A stretch of DNA of 46,256 bases. It comes from Brevibacterium picturae (lineage in GTDB: Bacteria > Actinomycetota > Actinomycetes > Actinomycetales > Brevibacteriaceae). Positions 15,109 through 23,175 of this stretch are shown one piece after another (position 1 is the first letter of the stretch; each line of letters starts with the position of its first letter). The stretch lies in NCBI RefSeq assembly GCF_030453725.1, contig NZ_JAKDJU010000006.1:1-46256 (forward strand), read 5' to 3'. The notes below the pieces were generated by a model, which saw nothing but the letters and a program-made list of their open reading frames with translations, was not told where the DNA came from and ran no database searches. The translations under genes and the position numbers were made by a program.

Positions 15109-15912
15109 CCCGTGCGGGAGGTTGTTGACTCCTGCGCGGAAGGCTTGAGACTGTTCACTGCGGCGCTGCTGCTTCGAAAACTCCGCAGACCGTTGCCGGT
15201 GGATGACGGCCGATAAGAACTGTTCGGGCATCGTCCCCTCCGGCGGCGCTGGCGCGACATAGGGGTTGAGTTCGGTGGCGAGCTCCTTCGCACGATCCCA
15301 GCGCGAATCGCGTCCCAGGTTCTCCGACATCGACAGGAACTGCACGACTCGTCGGTGCAGGCCGGCAGGAAGTGTGGCGATATCGGTCTCCGCCAGCCAG
15401 TTGTGCAGGTGCGGTGAGACATGCGTGCGGACCGGCTGGGGTGGGGCGGTGCGTTCGCTGACGGCGACTGTTCCGGCCATGTAGTCGCCGAGGCGTTTGG
15501 CCTGTGGCGAGATCAGCCCGGAGAGGGCGGCCAGGCCGCCACCGGTCGACAAGATCTCGAAGGGCCACAGAATGGCCCGGATGAACGAATGCCTGGCTCG
15601 TACTGCGCCACCGTCGTCACGGACGACCCGCAGGCCCAGGATGAGCTTGCCGATGGAGCGACCATGGGTGAGGACTTCGACGATCATCGGCAGGAGAACG
15701 AACACCGAGATGCTCATGATGGTCATGACCGATGTCAGGAGGAGCTCATTGACGTCGAGGATCTGAAGCAGGAACCAGAACATGGCGATGATGAGCCCGA
15801 TGTTGACGATCGCGTAGACGATGTAGTCGATGAGGCAGCTCAGCGCGCGTGCTGCCAGGGCTGCGGGCTGGATGCTCAGTTCGACGGCTTCACCCGTCAC
15901 CAGAATACTCAC
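15088..15912 (-). CDS. RDD family membrane protein
   Basis: The 274-residue protein has the RDD domain at residues ~15-155: RALSCLIDYIVYAIVNIGLII, two or three membrane helices, the GRSIGKLILGLRVVRDDGG segment and RLGDYMAGTV at the end. The domain's Arg-Asp pattern appears here as R-x(5)-D in the first helix. A cytoplasmic hydrophilic C-terminus (~120 residues, Arg/Ser/Gln-rich) follows, which is longer than in many RDD proteins. The start is GTG; no strong Shine-Dalgarno is visible. RDD, SpoIIM, DUF58 and MoxR genes recur together in Actinobacteria (Rv3692-Rv3695 in M. tuberculosis, from memory). The last codons overlap the hairpin shared with ahcY. Its role in the cluster is unknown. Confidence 0.85.
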   Translation of the reverse strand: MSILVTGEAVELSIQPAALAARALSCLIDYIVYAIVNIGLIIAMFWFLLQILDVNELLLTSVMTIMSISVFVLLPMIVEVLTHGRSIGKLILGLRVVRDDGGAVRARHSFIRAILWPFEILSTGGGLAALSGLISPQAKRLGDYMAGTVAVSERTAPPQPVRTHVSPHLHNWLAETDIATLPAGLHRRVVQFLSMSENLGRDSRWDRAKELATELNPYVAPAPPEGTMPEQFLSAVIHRQRSAEFSKQQRRSEQSQAFRAGVNNLPHGLSLQSR

Positions 15913-16005
15913 AGATCCATCTTGTCATAATTCGCATCTCCGGTTCATTGCCGATCGCCTGGGACGCATACTCTGGTCGACGGGAGTCTCAGATAGGCTT
16001 GAAGC

Positions 16006-17004
16006 ATGGACCCGAATCTGCTGGCCGAACTGCACGGCGACAAGTGGCGAGAACTGTCCATGCTGGCGAAGAAGAACACGCTGACTCCGGCGCAGACGCA
16101 CAGATTCCTCGACCTCTATCGGGACGCATCGAAGGACCTGTCGCGGATCATGACGGTGGCTCCCGACTCTCTGGAGGCTGCGCGGCTGTCCGCGATCGTC
16201 CATCGTTCGCGCAATCATCTCTCCGCGGTTCCCGCCGGCGGGCTGAGCGGTCTCTCCCGCTTCTTCGTCATCGGCCTGCCGCTGTCGATCTACCGGCTGC
16301 GGTGGGACTTCCTCATCGTCGCCGCGTGCTTTCTGGCAGTGGCGTGCCTGGCCGGGATCTGGGCGGGCATGCACCCGGAAGTGCTCGAGACCTTCGGTGA
16401 CCGTGCCTTCCGCAAACAGTTCGCCGAACATGATTTCGTCGACTACTACAAGGAGAACCCGAACGGCTTCTTCGCAGTGGGAGTGTGGACGAACAACGCC
16501 TGGATCGCGGTGCAGTTCGTGCTCCTGGGCATCACCGGTGTCTTCGTCGTCTCCGGGCTGTTCTCCAATGCGGTCAACGTCGGCTTCTCCGGTGCGATGA
16601 TGTTCGAGTTCGACCGCGGTTCGGACTTCTTCCTCTACATCCTCCCGCACGGCATCCCCGAGATCAGCTGCATCATCCTCGCCGCAGCGGCGGGATTGAG
16701 ACTGTTCTTCTCCTGGGTGGTGCCGGGACCGCAGCTGCGACGCAACAAACTCGCCTCCGAAGCCAGATCCTTGCTCACCGTCGCCGGTGGTCTGGTCATC
16801 ATGCTGTTCGTCTCAGGGCTCATCGAAGGCTTCGTCACGCCGAATCCGATTCCGCCGGCACTCAAGATCGCCATCGGCGTCGCCTACACCGCTGCAGTCA
16901 TCGCCTATGTCTGGTACTTCGGCAAGCGCGCAGCCAGGGCCGGCCTCAGCGCCGACCTCGACGAGCACCAGGCAGGCTATTCGATCCTCGCCACAGACCG
17001 GTAG
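16006..17004 (+). CDS. Stage II sporulation protein M (SpoIIM) family membrane protein
   Basis: The protein has 332 residues. A soluble N-terminal ~85 residues (LAELHGDKWRELSMLAKK, RFLDLYRDASKDLSRIM) precede five to six membrane helices. The conserved segment FFAVGVWTNNAWIAVQF and later FFLYILPHGIPEISCIILAAAAGLRL are hallmarks of the family. In Bacillus SpoIIM helps peptidoglycan remodelling in engulfment; this organism group does not form endospores, so the role must differ. It is transcribed away from RDD and converges on the DUF58-MoxR operon with a 42-base gap, as in the conserved RDD/SpoIIM/DUF58/MoxR cluster. No strong Shine-Dalgarno precedes the ATG. Confidence 0.88.
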   Translation: MDPNLLAELHGDKWRELSMLAKKNTLTPAQTHRFLDLYRDASKDLSRIMTVAPDSLEAARLSAIVHRSRNHLSAVPAGGLSGLSRFFVIGLPLSIYRLRWDFLIVAACFLAVACLAGIWAGMHPEVLETFGDRAFRKQFAEHDFVDYYKENPNGFFAVGVWTNNAWIAVQFVLLGITGVFVVSGLFSNAVNVGFSGAMMFEFDRGSDFFLYILPHGIPEISCIILAAAAGLRLFFSWVVPGPQLRRNKLASEARSLLTVAGGLVIMLFVSGLIEGFVTPNPIPPALKIAIGVAYTAAVIAYVWYFGKRAARAGLSADLDEHQAGYSILATDR

Positions 17005-17046
17005 AGGGCCCACCGCAGACCTGCGGCCTTCATCGATGCGCGGAGT

Positions 17047-18333
17047 TCAGAGCTTCCCGGTCGCCTTGAGGTTGATGTAGAGATCGGCCAGCGCACCGGG
17101 CAGGTCGTCGGGGGCGGCCTCGACGGACTGGACACCGGCTCCGCGCAGGCGGGTCTGCAGCGACTTCGACGTCAGCAGCTCCGATTCCGCGGCCGCAGCG
17201 CTGAAGATCTCATCGGTTCCCTCGCGTTTGGCAGCCAGCTCCCTCAATCCGGGATCCTCGACCGAGGCGAGGACCACACGGTGCCTGGCCAACAGCGTCG
17301 GCAGGACCGGCAGGATCTCATCGGAGACGCTGCCCTCATCGAGTGCGGTGACGAGGACGACGAGGGCATGCTGGCGGGAGGTGGCCAGAACAGTCGTCGA
17401 GATCTGTTCCCAGTCAGCATCGTAGAGTTCCGGGTGGACCGTGGTCAGGGCCACCGACAGGTCATGGACGGGGTCCTTCGAACGATGGCTCGAGGCGATT
17501 GCGCGGATGCGTGCATCGGCGACGACGACATCGACCCTGTCACCTGCTCCCGAGGCCAGAGCCGTCAACAGCAGGGCAGACTCCAGGGCTGCGTCGAAGA
17601 CCGTGCCGTCTGCGCAGCGACGTGCGGCCAGCCGCGAGGAATCGACGACGATGACGACCCTCCGGTCGCGCTCCGGCCGCCAGGTCTTGACGACCAGATC
17701 CTGGGCGCGGGCACTGGCGCGCCAGTCGATTGAGCGCACATCATCACCGTCGACGTAGTCGCGCAGCGAATCGAACTCCGTACCCATGCCGCGGATCATC
17801 ACAGCTGACCGACCGTCGAGTTCGCGCAGCTTCTGCGTCTTCGACGGAAGTTCGCGCCGGGAGATGAACGGGGGCAGGACCCGCACGATCGCCGGCACAT
17901 CGAAGCTCCGCTGTCGGGAGATGAACCCGAGGACGCTGCGTGAGCGCACGGTGACCTTGTCCCCGTGCAGCGCGCCGCGGCGCACGGGCAGAAGTTGGGT
18001 CACCATCTGCGTGTTCTCGCCTGGGGGTAAGTCGAATTGTGAGCGGGTGTTCTTCGCTCCGGCACTCGGTGACCACGCATCACGGACCGCGATGCGCAGA
18101 CGCCTGGGGGAGTCATTGACGACTGTGAGAGTGGCATCGGTGGGATCACCGAGTCGAACCATCGGTCCGGGGGTGCGCTGAAGGGAGGCCAACCTCGGCG
18201 GGGGCACGAGGAAGAAGTCGACAACGGCGACGATGATGATGACACCGGCCACGATCAATGCACTCGTCCACCCCGGCATGAGCATGACGGGGACAAGCCC
18301 GAACAGGGCGAGCAGGAGCAGTCGGGTCGTCAT
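17047..18333 (-). CDS. DUF58 domain protein (MoxR-associated)
   Basis: The 428-residue protein has two N-terminal membrane helices (residues ~4-42), a beta-rich middle and the DUF58 core GTEFDSLRDYVDGDDVRSIDW followed by RASARAQDLVVKTWRPERDRRVVIVVDSS, which leads into a vWA-like fold (VDSSR, then LLTALASGAGDRVDVVV). DUF58 proteins are regular partners of MoxR AAA+ ATPases and are thought to help assemble or activate metal- or membrane-associated complexes. Its ATG directly follows the MoxR stop (TGA-ATG, no gap), so the two are coupled. The pairing is established for the family; the client here is unknown. Confidence 0.9.
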   Translation of the reverse strand: MTTRLLLLALFGLVPVMLMPGWTSALIVAGVIIIVAVVDFFLVPPPRLASLQRTPGPMVRLGDPTDATLTVVNDSPRRLRIAVRDAWSPSAGAKNTRSQFDLPPGENTQMVTQLLPVRRGALHGDKVTVRSRSVLGFISRQRSFDVPAIVRVLPPFISRRELPSKTQKLRELDGRSAVMIRGMGTEFDSLRDYVDGDDVRSIDWRASARAQDLVVKTWRPERDRRVVIVVDSSRLAARRCADGTVFDAALESALLLTALASGAGDRVDVVVADARIRAIASSHRSKDPVHDLSVALTTVHPELYDADWEQISTTVLATSRQHALVVLVTALDEGSVSDEILPVLPTLLARHRVVLASVEDPGLRELAAKREGTDEIFSAAAAESELLTSKSLQTRLRGAGVQSVEAAPDDLPGALADLYINLKATGKL

Positions 18334-19395
18334 TCAGCGCGGTACTTCGGTGGTCGCAATGATCGAGTTGAGGACCTGATCGACGTTGAGGCCGTCCATC
18401 TGCGCCTCCGGGCGCAGGATCACACGGTGCCCCAGGGCCATGTGGGCCAGCGCCTTGACATCGTCGGGGGTGACATAGCCGCGGCCCGAGAGCCAGGCAA
18501 AGGCGCGTGCGGCACCGAGCATCCGGGTGGCGCCGCGGGGAGACACGCCCAGAGCCAGTGACGGTGCCTCTCGGGTCGCTCGGGCCAGGTCGACGATGTA
18601 GGTGATGACCTGCGGTGCGATGTAGATCTCGGCGATGCGCTCCCGTGCCTGGGCGATCATGTCCGCGTCGACGACAGGTGTCAGTCCCGCCTCGGCGAGG
18701 TGGGAAGCATCGAAGCCGTGGGCGTGACGGTTGAGGATCTCGAGTTCCAGCTCGCGTTCGGGCAGCCCGAGCGCGAGTTTGAATAGGAACCGGTCGAGCT
18801 GAGCCTCGGGCAGGGGATAGGTGCCTTCGTATTCGAGCGGGTTCTGGGTGGCCGCGACCATGAATGGTTCGGGCAGGGCACGGGAGCCTCCGCCGACCGA
18901 GACCTGATGCTCCTCCATGGCTTCGAGCAGAGCCGACTGGGTTTTGGGCGGGGTGCGGTTGATCTCATCGGCGATGAGGATGTTCGTGAACACCGGGCCG
19001 GGACGGAACTCGAAGTTCGATACGGACGCGTCGTAGACCAGTGAGCCGGTGACGTCGCTGGGCATGAGGTCCGGCGTGAACTGGATGCGTGTGTTGTCGA
19101 GGCTGACCGATTTCGCGAAGCTGCGCACCAGGAGGGTCTTGGCGACACCGGGGACACCCTCGAGCAGCACGTGGCCTTGGCACAGCAGTGCGATGAGCAT
19201 GCCGGTGACCGCCTCGTCCTGACCCACGACCGCCTTGGCGATCTGCGCGCGCACATCGACGAACGCCTCCCGCAGGGGATCGCGCTCTTGGGGCGGATGG
19301 GGCTCTTGAGTCGGCTGAGGCTGAGCCGACTGAGACTGTGCTGCCTGGGTCTGCGTTGGCTGCTGGGCGGAGTTCTCTCCAGGAGTCTGTGTCAT
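18334..19395 (-). CDS. moxR: MoxR-family AAA+ ATPase
   Basis: The 353-residue protein has a Gln/Pro-rich N-terminal 38 residues, then the AAA+ core. Walker A is GVPGVAKT (80-87), with Ala in the middle of the loop as is usual for MoxR. Walker B is ILIADEINR (139-147) followed by TPPKTQSALLEAMEEHQV. Sensor 1 lies in VAATQNPLEYEGTYPLPEAQLDRF, and the lid contains GVSPRGATRML. MoxR ATPases act as chaperones with vWA/DUF58 partners. Its start overlaps the DUF4350 stop by ATGA, and its stop abuts the DUF58 start. The Gln-rich N-terminus is a lineage-specific extension. Confidence 0.93.
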   Translation of the reverse strand: MTQTPGENSAQQPTQTQAAQSQSAQPQPTQEPHPPQERDPLREAFVDVRAQIAKAVVGQDEAVTGMLIALLCQGHVLLEGVPGVAKTLLVRSFAKSVSLDNTRIQFTPDLMPSDVTGSLVYDASVSNFEFRPGPVFTNILIADEINRTPPKTQSALLEAMEEHQVSVGGGSRALPEPFMVAATQNPLEYEGTYPLPEAQLDRFLFKLALGLPERELELEILNRHAHGFDASHLAEAGLTPVVDADMIAQARERIAEIYIAPQVITYIVDLARATREAPSLALGVSPRGATRMLGAARAFAWLSGRGYVTPDDVKALAHMALGHRVILRPEAQMDGLNVDQVLNSIIATTEVPR

Positions 19396-20657
19396 GGGAC
19401 CTCGCTTTCGATGAGGGTGAGCAGATGGACGATGTGCTGCAGATCTGCGTCGGTGCGGGGCACCGCGGAGGAGAAGACCGACTCGACCTGGGCCGGATCG
19501 CGGCCCGTCGTGTTCGCGATGGCGAGAATGATGTCGTGGAGGCCGGCCTCGGGGCCCAGGGCCAACCGTTTCGCGATGCGGAGCAGGGCTCCCGTGCGCA
19601 GGGTGTGCAGCGCCCCGGTCCGGTCATGGCTGCGCGCGGCCAGAGCCGCCCGACCATGCACGGTCTCGACCGCGGGGACGATGACCGGCAGTCGTTCGAC
19701 GGCCAGGGGACCGAACCTGCGACCGAGGATGAGCAGGAGGATGAACACGCATGGAACCAGCCACAGGGCCCCGGCGATGAACCAGCTGGGCACATAGTCC
19801 AGGGTCGACGGCGGTGCTTGGAACTCATCGGTCCGGCTGGGGTAGTAGACGACCAGATGGTCGGTCTGCGACAGCTGGGAGAGCACCAACGAGGCATGGC
19901 CCTCCTCATCGATGCCGGCGTTGGTCACCCAGTCGGGATTGCCCAGGACGGTGACGGGAAAATCTCCCTTTCCTCCGGCACCCTCATCGACGATGAGCTG
20001 CCCGTGGGCAGACCCGGGGGTGACTTCGCCGCCGTCGATCTGGGTGACGCCGGGGCCGGCGAATGGATAGCAGGTGTGCAGTCCCTCGGTGCCCTTCCGG
20101 GACTCGGCATACTCGGCATCACCGGTCTCAGTCGGGCCGGCAGCTTGAGCTGAGGCCACGGTGCAGTCGGGCTGTGAGATGTCCTCCGGAGACGCCAGCG
20201 GACTGAGGCTGTCATTGACCGTGATGCGATCGGTGAAGTCCTGGACCGTGTAGCCGGGGTCGATGAGCACAAGACGGTTGTCATTGGCGGCGAGTTCGGA
20301 CCGGAATCCGTCGATGTCTCCCGGCGAGAGCATGTCGGTCTTCGTCGGAACCAGGAGTGTCGTATCCGGCTGACCGGAGGCCGTGTGGGCCGTGTCGAAA
20401 TCCTCGGTGGTGGTGACCTCGACCCCGTGGTCGCGCAGAGTCTCGACCATGGCCTTCGTGCCGTCGCGGGCCGTGGAGTCGTAGTGGAGCGGAGCATCGG
20501 CCCCACGATCAGACGTCATCAGCATCGTCACGATCACGGTGATGAGGATGGCGGCGGCCGCGACGATCCACACCCCAACTGATCTCAGCCGAGCCGTCAG
20601 CGGCACCGCCGGGCTCGAGCGGGTGCCTCTGGTCGCGACGTCGATGAGGGCGCTCAC
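19392..20657 (-). CDS. DUF4350 domain membrane protein
   Basis: The 421-residue protein has a first membrane helix at ~28-48, a domain of ~220 residues predicted to face outside, and a second helix at ~268-290, followed by a cytoplasmic C-terminal ~130 residues. The outer part starts YDSTARDGTKAMVETLRDHGVEV and continues with LLVPTKTDMLSPGDID, as in DUF4350, which has a glutamine-amidotransferase-like fold without an evident catalytic Cys here. It contains two cysteines (DCTVAS and HTCYPF) that could form a disulfide. The start is GTG, overlapping the DUF4129 stop (GTGA). It is an accessory subunit of the MoxR/DUF58 operon; its role is unknown. Confidence 0.85.
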   Translation of the reverse strand: MSALIDVATRGTRSSPAVPLTARLRSVGVWIVAAAAILITVIVTMLMTSDRGADAPLHYDSTARDGTKAMVETLRDHGVEVTTTEDFDTAHTASGQPDTTLLVPTKTDMLSPGDIDGFRSELAANDNRLVLIDPGYTVQDFTDRITVNDSLSPLASPEDISQPDCTVASAQAAGPTETGDAEYAESRKGTEGLHTCYPFAGPGVTQIDGGEVTPGSAHGQLIVDEGAGGKGDFPVTVLGNPDWVTNAGIDEEGHASLVLSQLSQTDHLVVYYPSRTDEFQAPPSTLDYVPSWFIAGALWLVPCVFILLLILGRRFGPLAVERLPVIVPAVETVHGRAALAARSHDRTGALHTLRTGALLRIAKRLALGPEAGLHDIILAIANTTGRDPAQVESVFSSAVPRTDADLQHIVHLLTLIESEVP

Positions 20658-21310
20658 GATGCCACCGCCGATCGATGCCTGGGAGTCAGGACGCTCAGGG
20701 TCTCATCGAATGCGCGGAATTCGCCGTAGGCTGCATTCAGTGCGGCAGCGGAGGTCCGGGCGGGGTCCTCGCCGAAGAGCAGGTCGTTGAAGACATTCGC
20801 GACCCGTGTCAGCTCCCGCCGGTGCTCGGGCAGCTCGCCTCCGGCGGTGCGACTGAGCTCGCTGGCCGTCGACGCCGAATCGAGCGTGACGATCTGCTTC
20901 TGGGAGAGCACGGCGAAGATGGCGCGTGCGGAATCGATGACGGCCGTCGTCATGTCGCCGCGCTGCGCAGCAGCCCGTGCACTGTCCCTCCACGGGCCGG
21001 GCTCCGGTGAGGCGACGACGGGGTCGAAGGCAGACAGCGGAAGGGAGGTCTTCCTCAGCCCGGCTCGGCGCACCCGCCAGACGATGAGCGCGACGATGGC
21101 GGCGAGGGCCACGACGACGATGAGAATCAGCCAGGGAGAGTTGCCCTGCAGCGCACCTGAGACGATCGAGTCCCACATGTCGCTCAGCCACTGTCCCAGC
21201 TGTTCCAAGGGGGTGAGGTCGGTGTCCGAGTACTCCTTCTTCGACAGCTCGTGGTCGACCCATTCTCGCCCGGTCCCACGATCGATGACCGAACTCAGCA
21301 GTGCGCTCAT
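20654..21310 (-). CDS. DUF4129 domain membrane protein
   Basis: The 218-residue protein has a short outside segment, one strong membrane helix (WLILIVVVALAAIVALIVWRVRR, ~60-82) and a cytoplasmic helical domain typical of DUF4129, ending in the conserved VFNDLLFGEDPARTSAAALNAAYGEFRAFDE. The N-terminal part (residues 8-45), with TGREWVDHELSKKEYSD, is what the family uses before its helix. Its start overlaps the upstream membrane protein gene (ATGA) and its stop overlaps DUF4350. DUF4129 is regularly fused or adjacent to DUF4350, MoxR and transglutaminase-like genes; no transglutaminase is present here. Confidence 0.85.
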   Translation of the reverse strand: MSALLSSVIDRGTGREWVDHELSKKEYSDTDLTPLEQLGQWLSDMWDSIVSGALQGNSPWLILIVVVALAAIVALIVWRVRRAGLRKTSLPLSAFDPVVASPEPGPWRDSARAAAQRGDMTTAVIDSARAIFAVLSQKQIVTLDSASTASELSRTAGGELPEHRRELTRVANVFNDLLFGEDPARTSAAALNAAYGEFRAFDETLSVLTPRHRSAVAS

Positions 21311-22362
21311 GCAGTGTTCTCCTCACGACGGATGAGGACCAGATCGAACCCTTCGGAGCGCATGCGCTGGTCGAAGTAGCAGACACAGACGAGGCATGAG
21401 AAGTACGCGAAGAGGATCGCCGAGGACACCGTCGTCAGAACCAGGAGAAGTGCTCCGGCGATGACGGTGATGAGCGCCATCGCCGAGGAAGCTGCATCAA
21501 CGGTGGTGACGGCGACCGTCGCGACGGCGGTGATGACCGTGACGAGTGGGGTGATGACGAGCTGGACCAGTTGGTTGGACAGGAAGTAGCCGAGGCCGAG
21601 CTGACCGAAGGTGCGCCAGAAACCTCGGCCGGTCAGCCTCCAGGAGCGTCCCAGCGCAGCACGGACGCCCAGCCTCTCGACGGCGATCGCCGAACCGGTG
21701 AAGGCGAATCGCAGGTTCAGCCAGATCACGGCGCACAGCCAGAGTCCCAGCGCTATGACGGCGGTGACGATCGCGAGGACCGTGTTGTCGAACAGTGCGA
21801 ACAGCAGAGAGGGGAGCCCAAGCAGGGTGAGCAGACCCAGATTGATGGCACCCAGGACGAGCGCGGCGAGAATGAGCGTCCACCGGCGGCCGTGCAGAGA
21901 CCTCCACGACTGCGTCAGCGTGGTCTTGCGTGCACCGAACGAACCCTCGGCGCCGCTGGCGGCCAATCCGGCGAGGAAATGAGCCACGCCGAGGCTGAGC
22001 AGGCTGATGACGACCGACCCCATCTGCGCGAGGAGGAGGAACCCGGACATCGCATCGTCATTGCTGACGAGGTCGTTGAGGAAGGGCAGGAACTCAAGAA
22101 CCACGAAGGTTCCGAGCGCAGTGAGGACGAGAGTCCAGAGGGTGAACACGATGAGAGCCGCGCCGATGGTGAGCCCGGGGACGAAGCGCAGCAGTCGGAA
22201 CCCGGAATCGAGCACCTCGAAGAAGGTCAGCGGCCGTTTGGCCAGGACTCCACGCGGGGAAGGCGGGTGCCATTCGTGATGCGTCGGGCCCTGATCTCGT
22301 CGTTGCCACTGACCGGTCTGCCAGTCGACCTCGGAGGTCCACGCATTCGATCGTTCCATCAC
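21307..22362 (-). CDS. Polytopic membrane protein at the head of the MoxR operon (glycerophosphodiester phosphodiesterase membrane-domain-like)
   Basis: The protein has 351 residues (348 from ATG 22359, which directly follows GTG 22362; GCAGGA lies upstream). A hydrophilic Trp/His/Pro-rich N-terminal 42 residues precede about six hydrophobic stretches. RPLTFFEVLDSGFRLLRF and the segment GVRAALGRSWRLTGRGFWRTFGQL are features of the membrane domain seen N-terminal to some glycerophosphodiester phosphodiesterases, but no catalytic domain is present. It is the first gene of the minus-strand operon to DUF58 and is divergent from mtrA by 132 bases. The function is unknown. Confidence 0.75.
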   Translation of the reverse strand: MMERSNAWTSEVDWQTGQWQRRDQGPTHHEWHPPSPRGVLAKRPLTFFEVLDSGFRLLRFVPGLTIGAALIVFTLWTLVLTALGTFVVLEFLPFLNDLVSNDDAMSGFLLLAQMGSVVISLLSLGVAHFLAGLAASGAEGSFGARKTTLTQSWRSLHGRRWTLILAALVLGAINLGLLTLLGLPSLLFALFDNTVLAIVTAVIALGLWLCAVIWLNLRFAFTGSAIAVERLGVRAALGRSWRLTGRGFWRTFGQLGLGYFLSNQLVQLVITPLVTVITAVATVAVTTVDAASSAMALITVIAGALLLVLTTVSSAILFAYFSCLVCVCYFDQRMRSEGFDLVLIRREENTA

Positions 22363-22494
22363 CGAACAATCCTGCCATGATTGGCACTCCGGTGCAGAGT
22401 CGAACCGCCCCGGGCGCGAACTTCACAGCGTCTGCATCGGCAGGTGAGGGTGTCGAGGTCGAAAGATTGGGCGCTGATAAGCGACAATGGGAGG
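22363..22494. promoter_or_regulatory. Divergent promoter region, MoxR operon and mtrA
   Basis: 132 bases between two oppositely directed operons. On the plus strand TGATAA (22475-22480) lies 14 bases before the mtrA ATG and could be a -10 giving a very short leader that still includes GGGAGG. A -35 was not recognised. Shared control of envelope genes in both directions is an inference from layout. Confidence 0.4.
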
Positions 22495-23175
22495 ATGAAC
22501 GCTCGTATCCTCGTAGTTGATGATGACACGGCTTTGGCCGAAATGATCGGAATTGTGCTCAAAAGTGAAGGCTTCGAGCCCTTTTTCTGCGCTACCGGTG
22601 ATCAGGCCTTCGGCGAATTCGAGAAGGTGAACCCGGACCTGGTCCTCCTCGACCTCATGCTGCCCGGAAAGGACGGCCTCGAGGTCTGCCGAGAGATCCG
22701 CGAGATCTCCTCGGTGCCGATCATCATGCTCACGGCGAAATCGGACACCGTGGACGTCGTCCTCGGTCTGGAGTCCGGCGCCGACGACTACGTTCCCAAG
22801 CCGTTCAAACCCAAGGAGCTCGTTGCCAGGGTGCGAGCCCGCCTGCGCATCTCCGAACCGCAGGCCCCGGAGCTGCTCACCGTCGGCGACGTCGTTGTCG
22901 ACGTCGCCGGTCACACCGTGACCAAGGGCGGTTCCCCGATTTCTCTGACTCCGCTCGAGTTCGATCTGCTGGTGGCTCTGGCCCGCAAGCCGTGGCAGGT
23001 GTTCTCCCGCGAGACCCTGCTCGAAGAAGTGTGGGGCTACCGGCATGCGGCTGACACTCGCCTCGTGAACGTGCACGTGCAGCGTCTGCGCTCGAAGATC
23101 GAACGTGACCCGGAGAAGCCGGACATCATCGTCACCGTTCGCGGCGTGGGTTATAAGGCAGGCAGAGCGGCGTGA
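22495..23175 (+). CDS. mtrA: Response regulator MtrA (OmpR/PhoB family)
   Basis: The 226-residue protein has a receiver domain (1-115) with phosphoacceptor Asp53 in LVLLDLMLPG, conserved Thr80 and Lys102, and a winged-helix domain (~130-226). MLTAKSDTVDVVLGLESGADDYV, KPFKPKELVARVRARLR, SLTPLEFDLLVALARKP and VNVHVQRLRSKIE are nearly identical to mycobacterial MtrA. The ATG at 22495 fits the family start (MNARILVVDDD); the frame is open further back to 22381 without support. GGGAGG abuts the start. It works with MtrB in control of cell-wall turnover, division and osmotic response. The stop overlaps the mtrB start (GTGA). Confidence 0.97.
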   Translation: MNARILVVDDDTALAEMIGIVLKSEGFEPFFCATGDQAFGEFEKVNPDLVLLDLMLPGKDGLEVCREIREISSVPIIMLTAKSDTVDVVLGLESGADDYVPKPFKPKELVARVRARLRISEPQAPELLTVGDVVVDVAGHTVTKGGSPISLTPLEFDLLVALARKPWQVFSRETLLEEVWGYRHAADTRLVNVHVQRLRSKIERDPEKPDIIVTVRGVGYKAGRAA

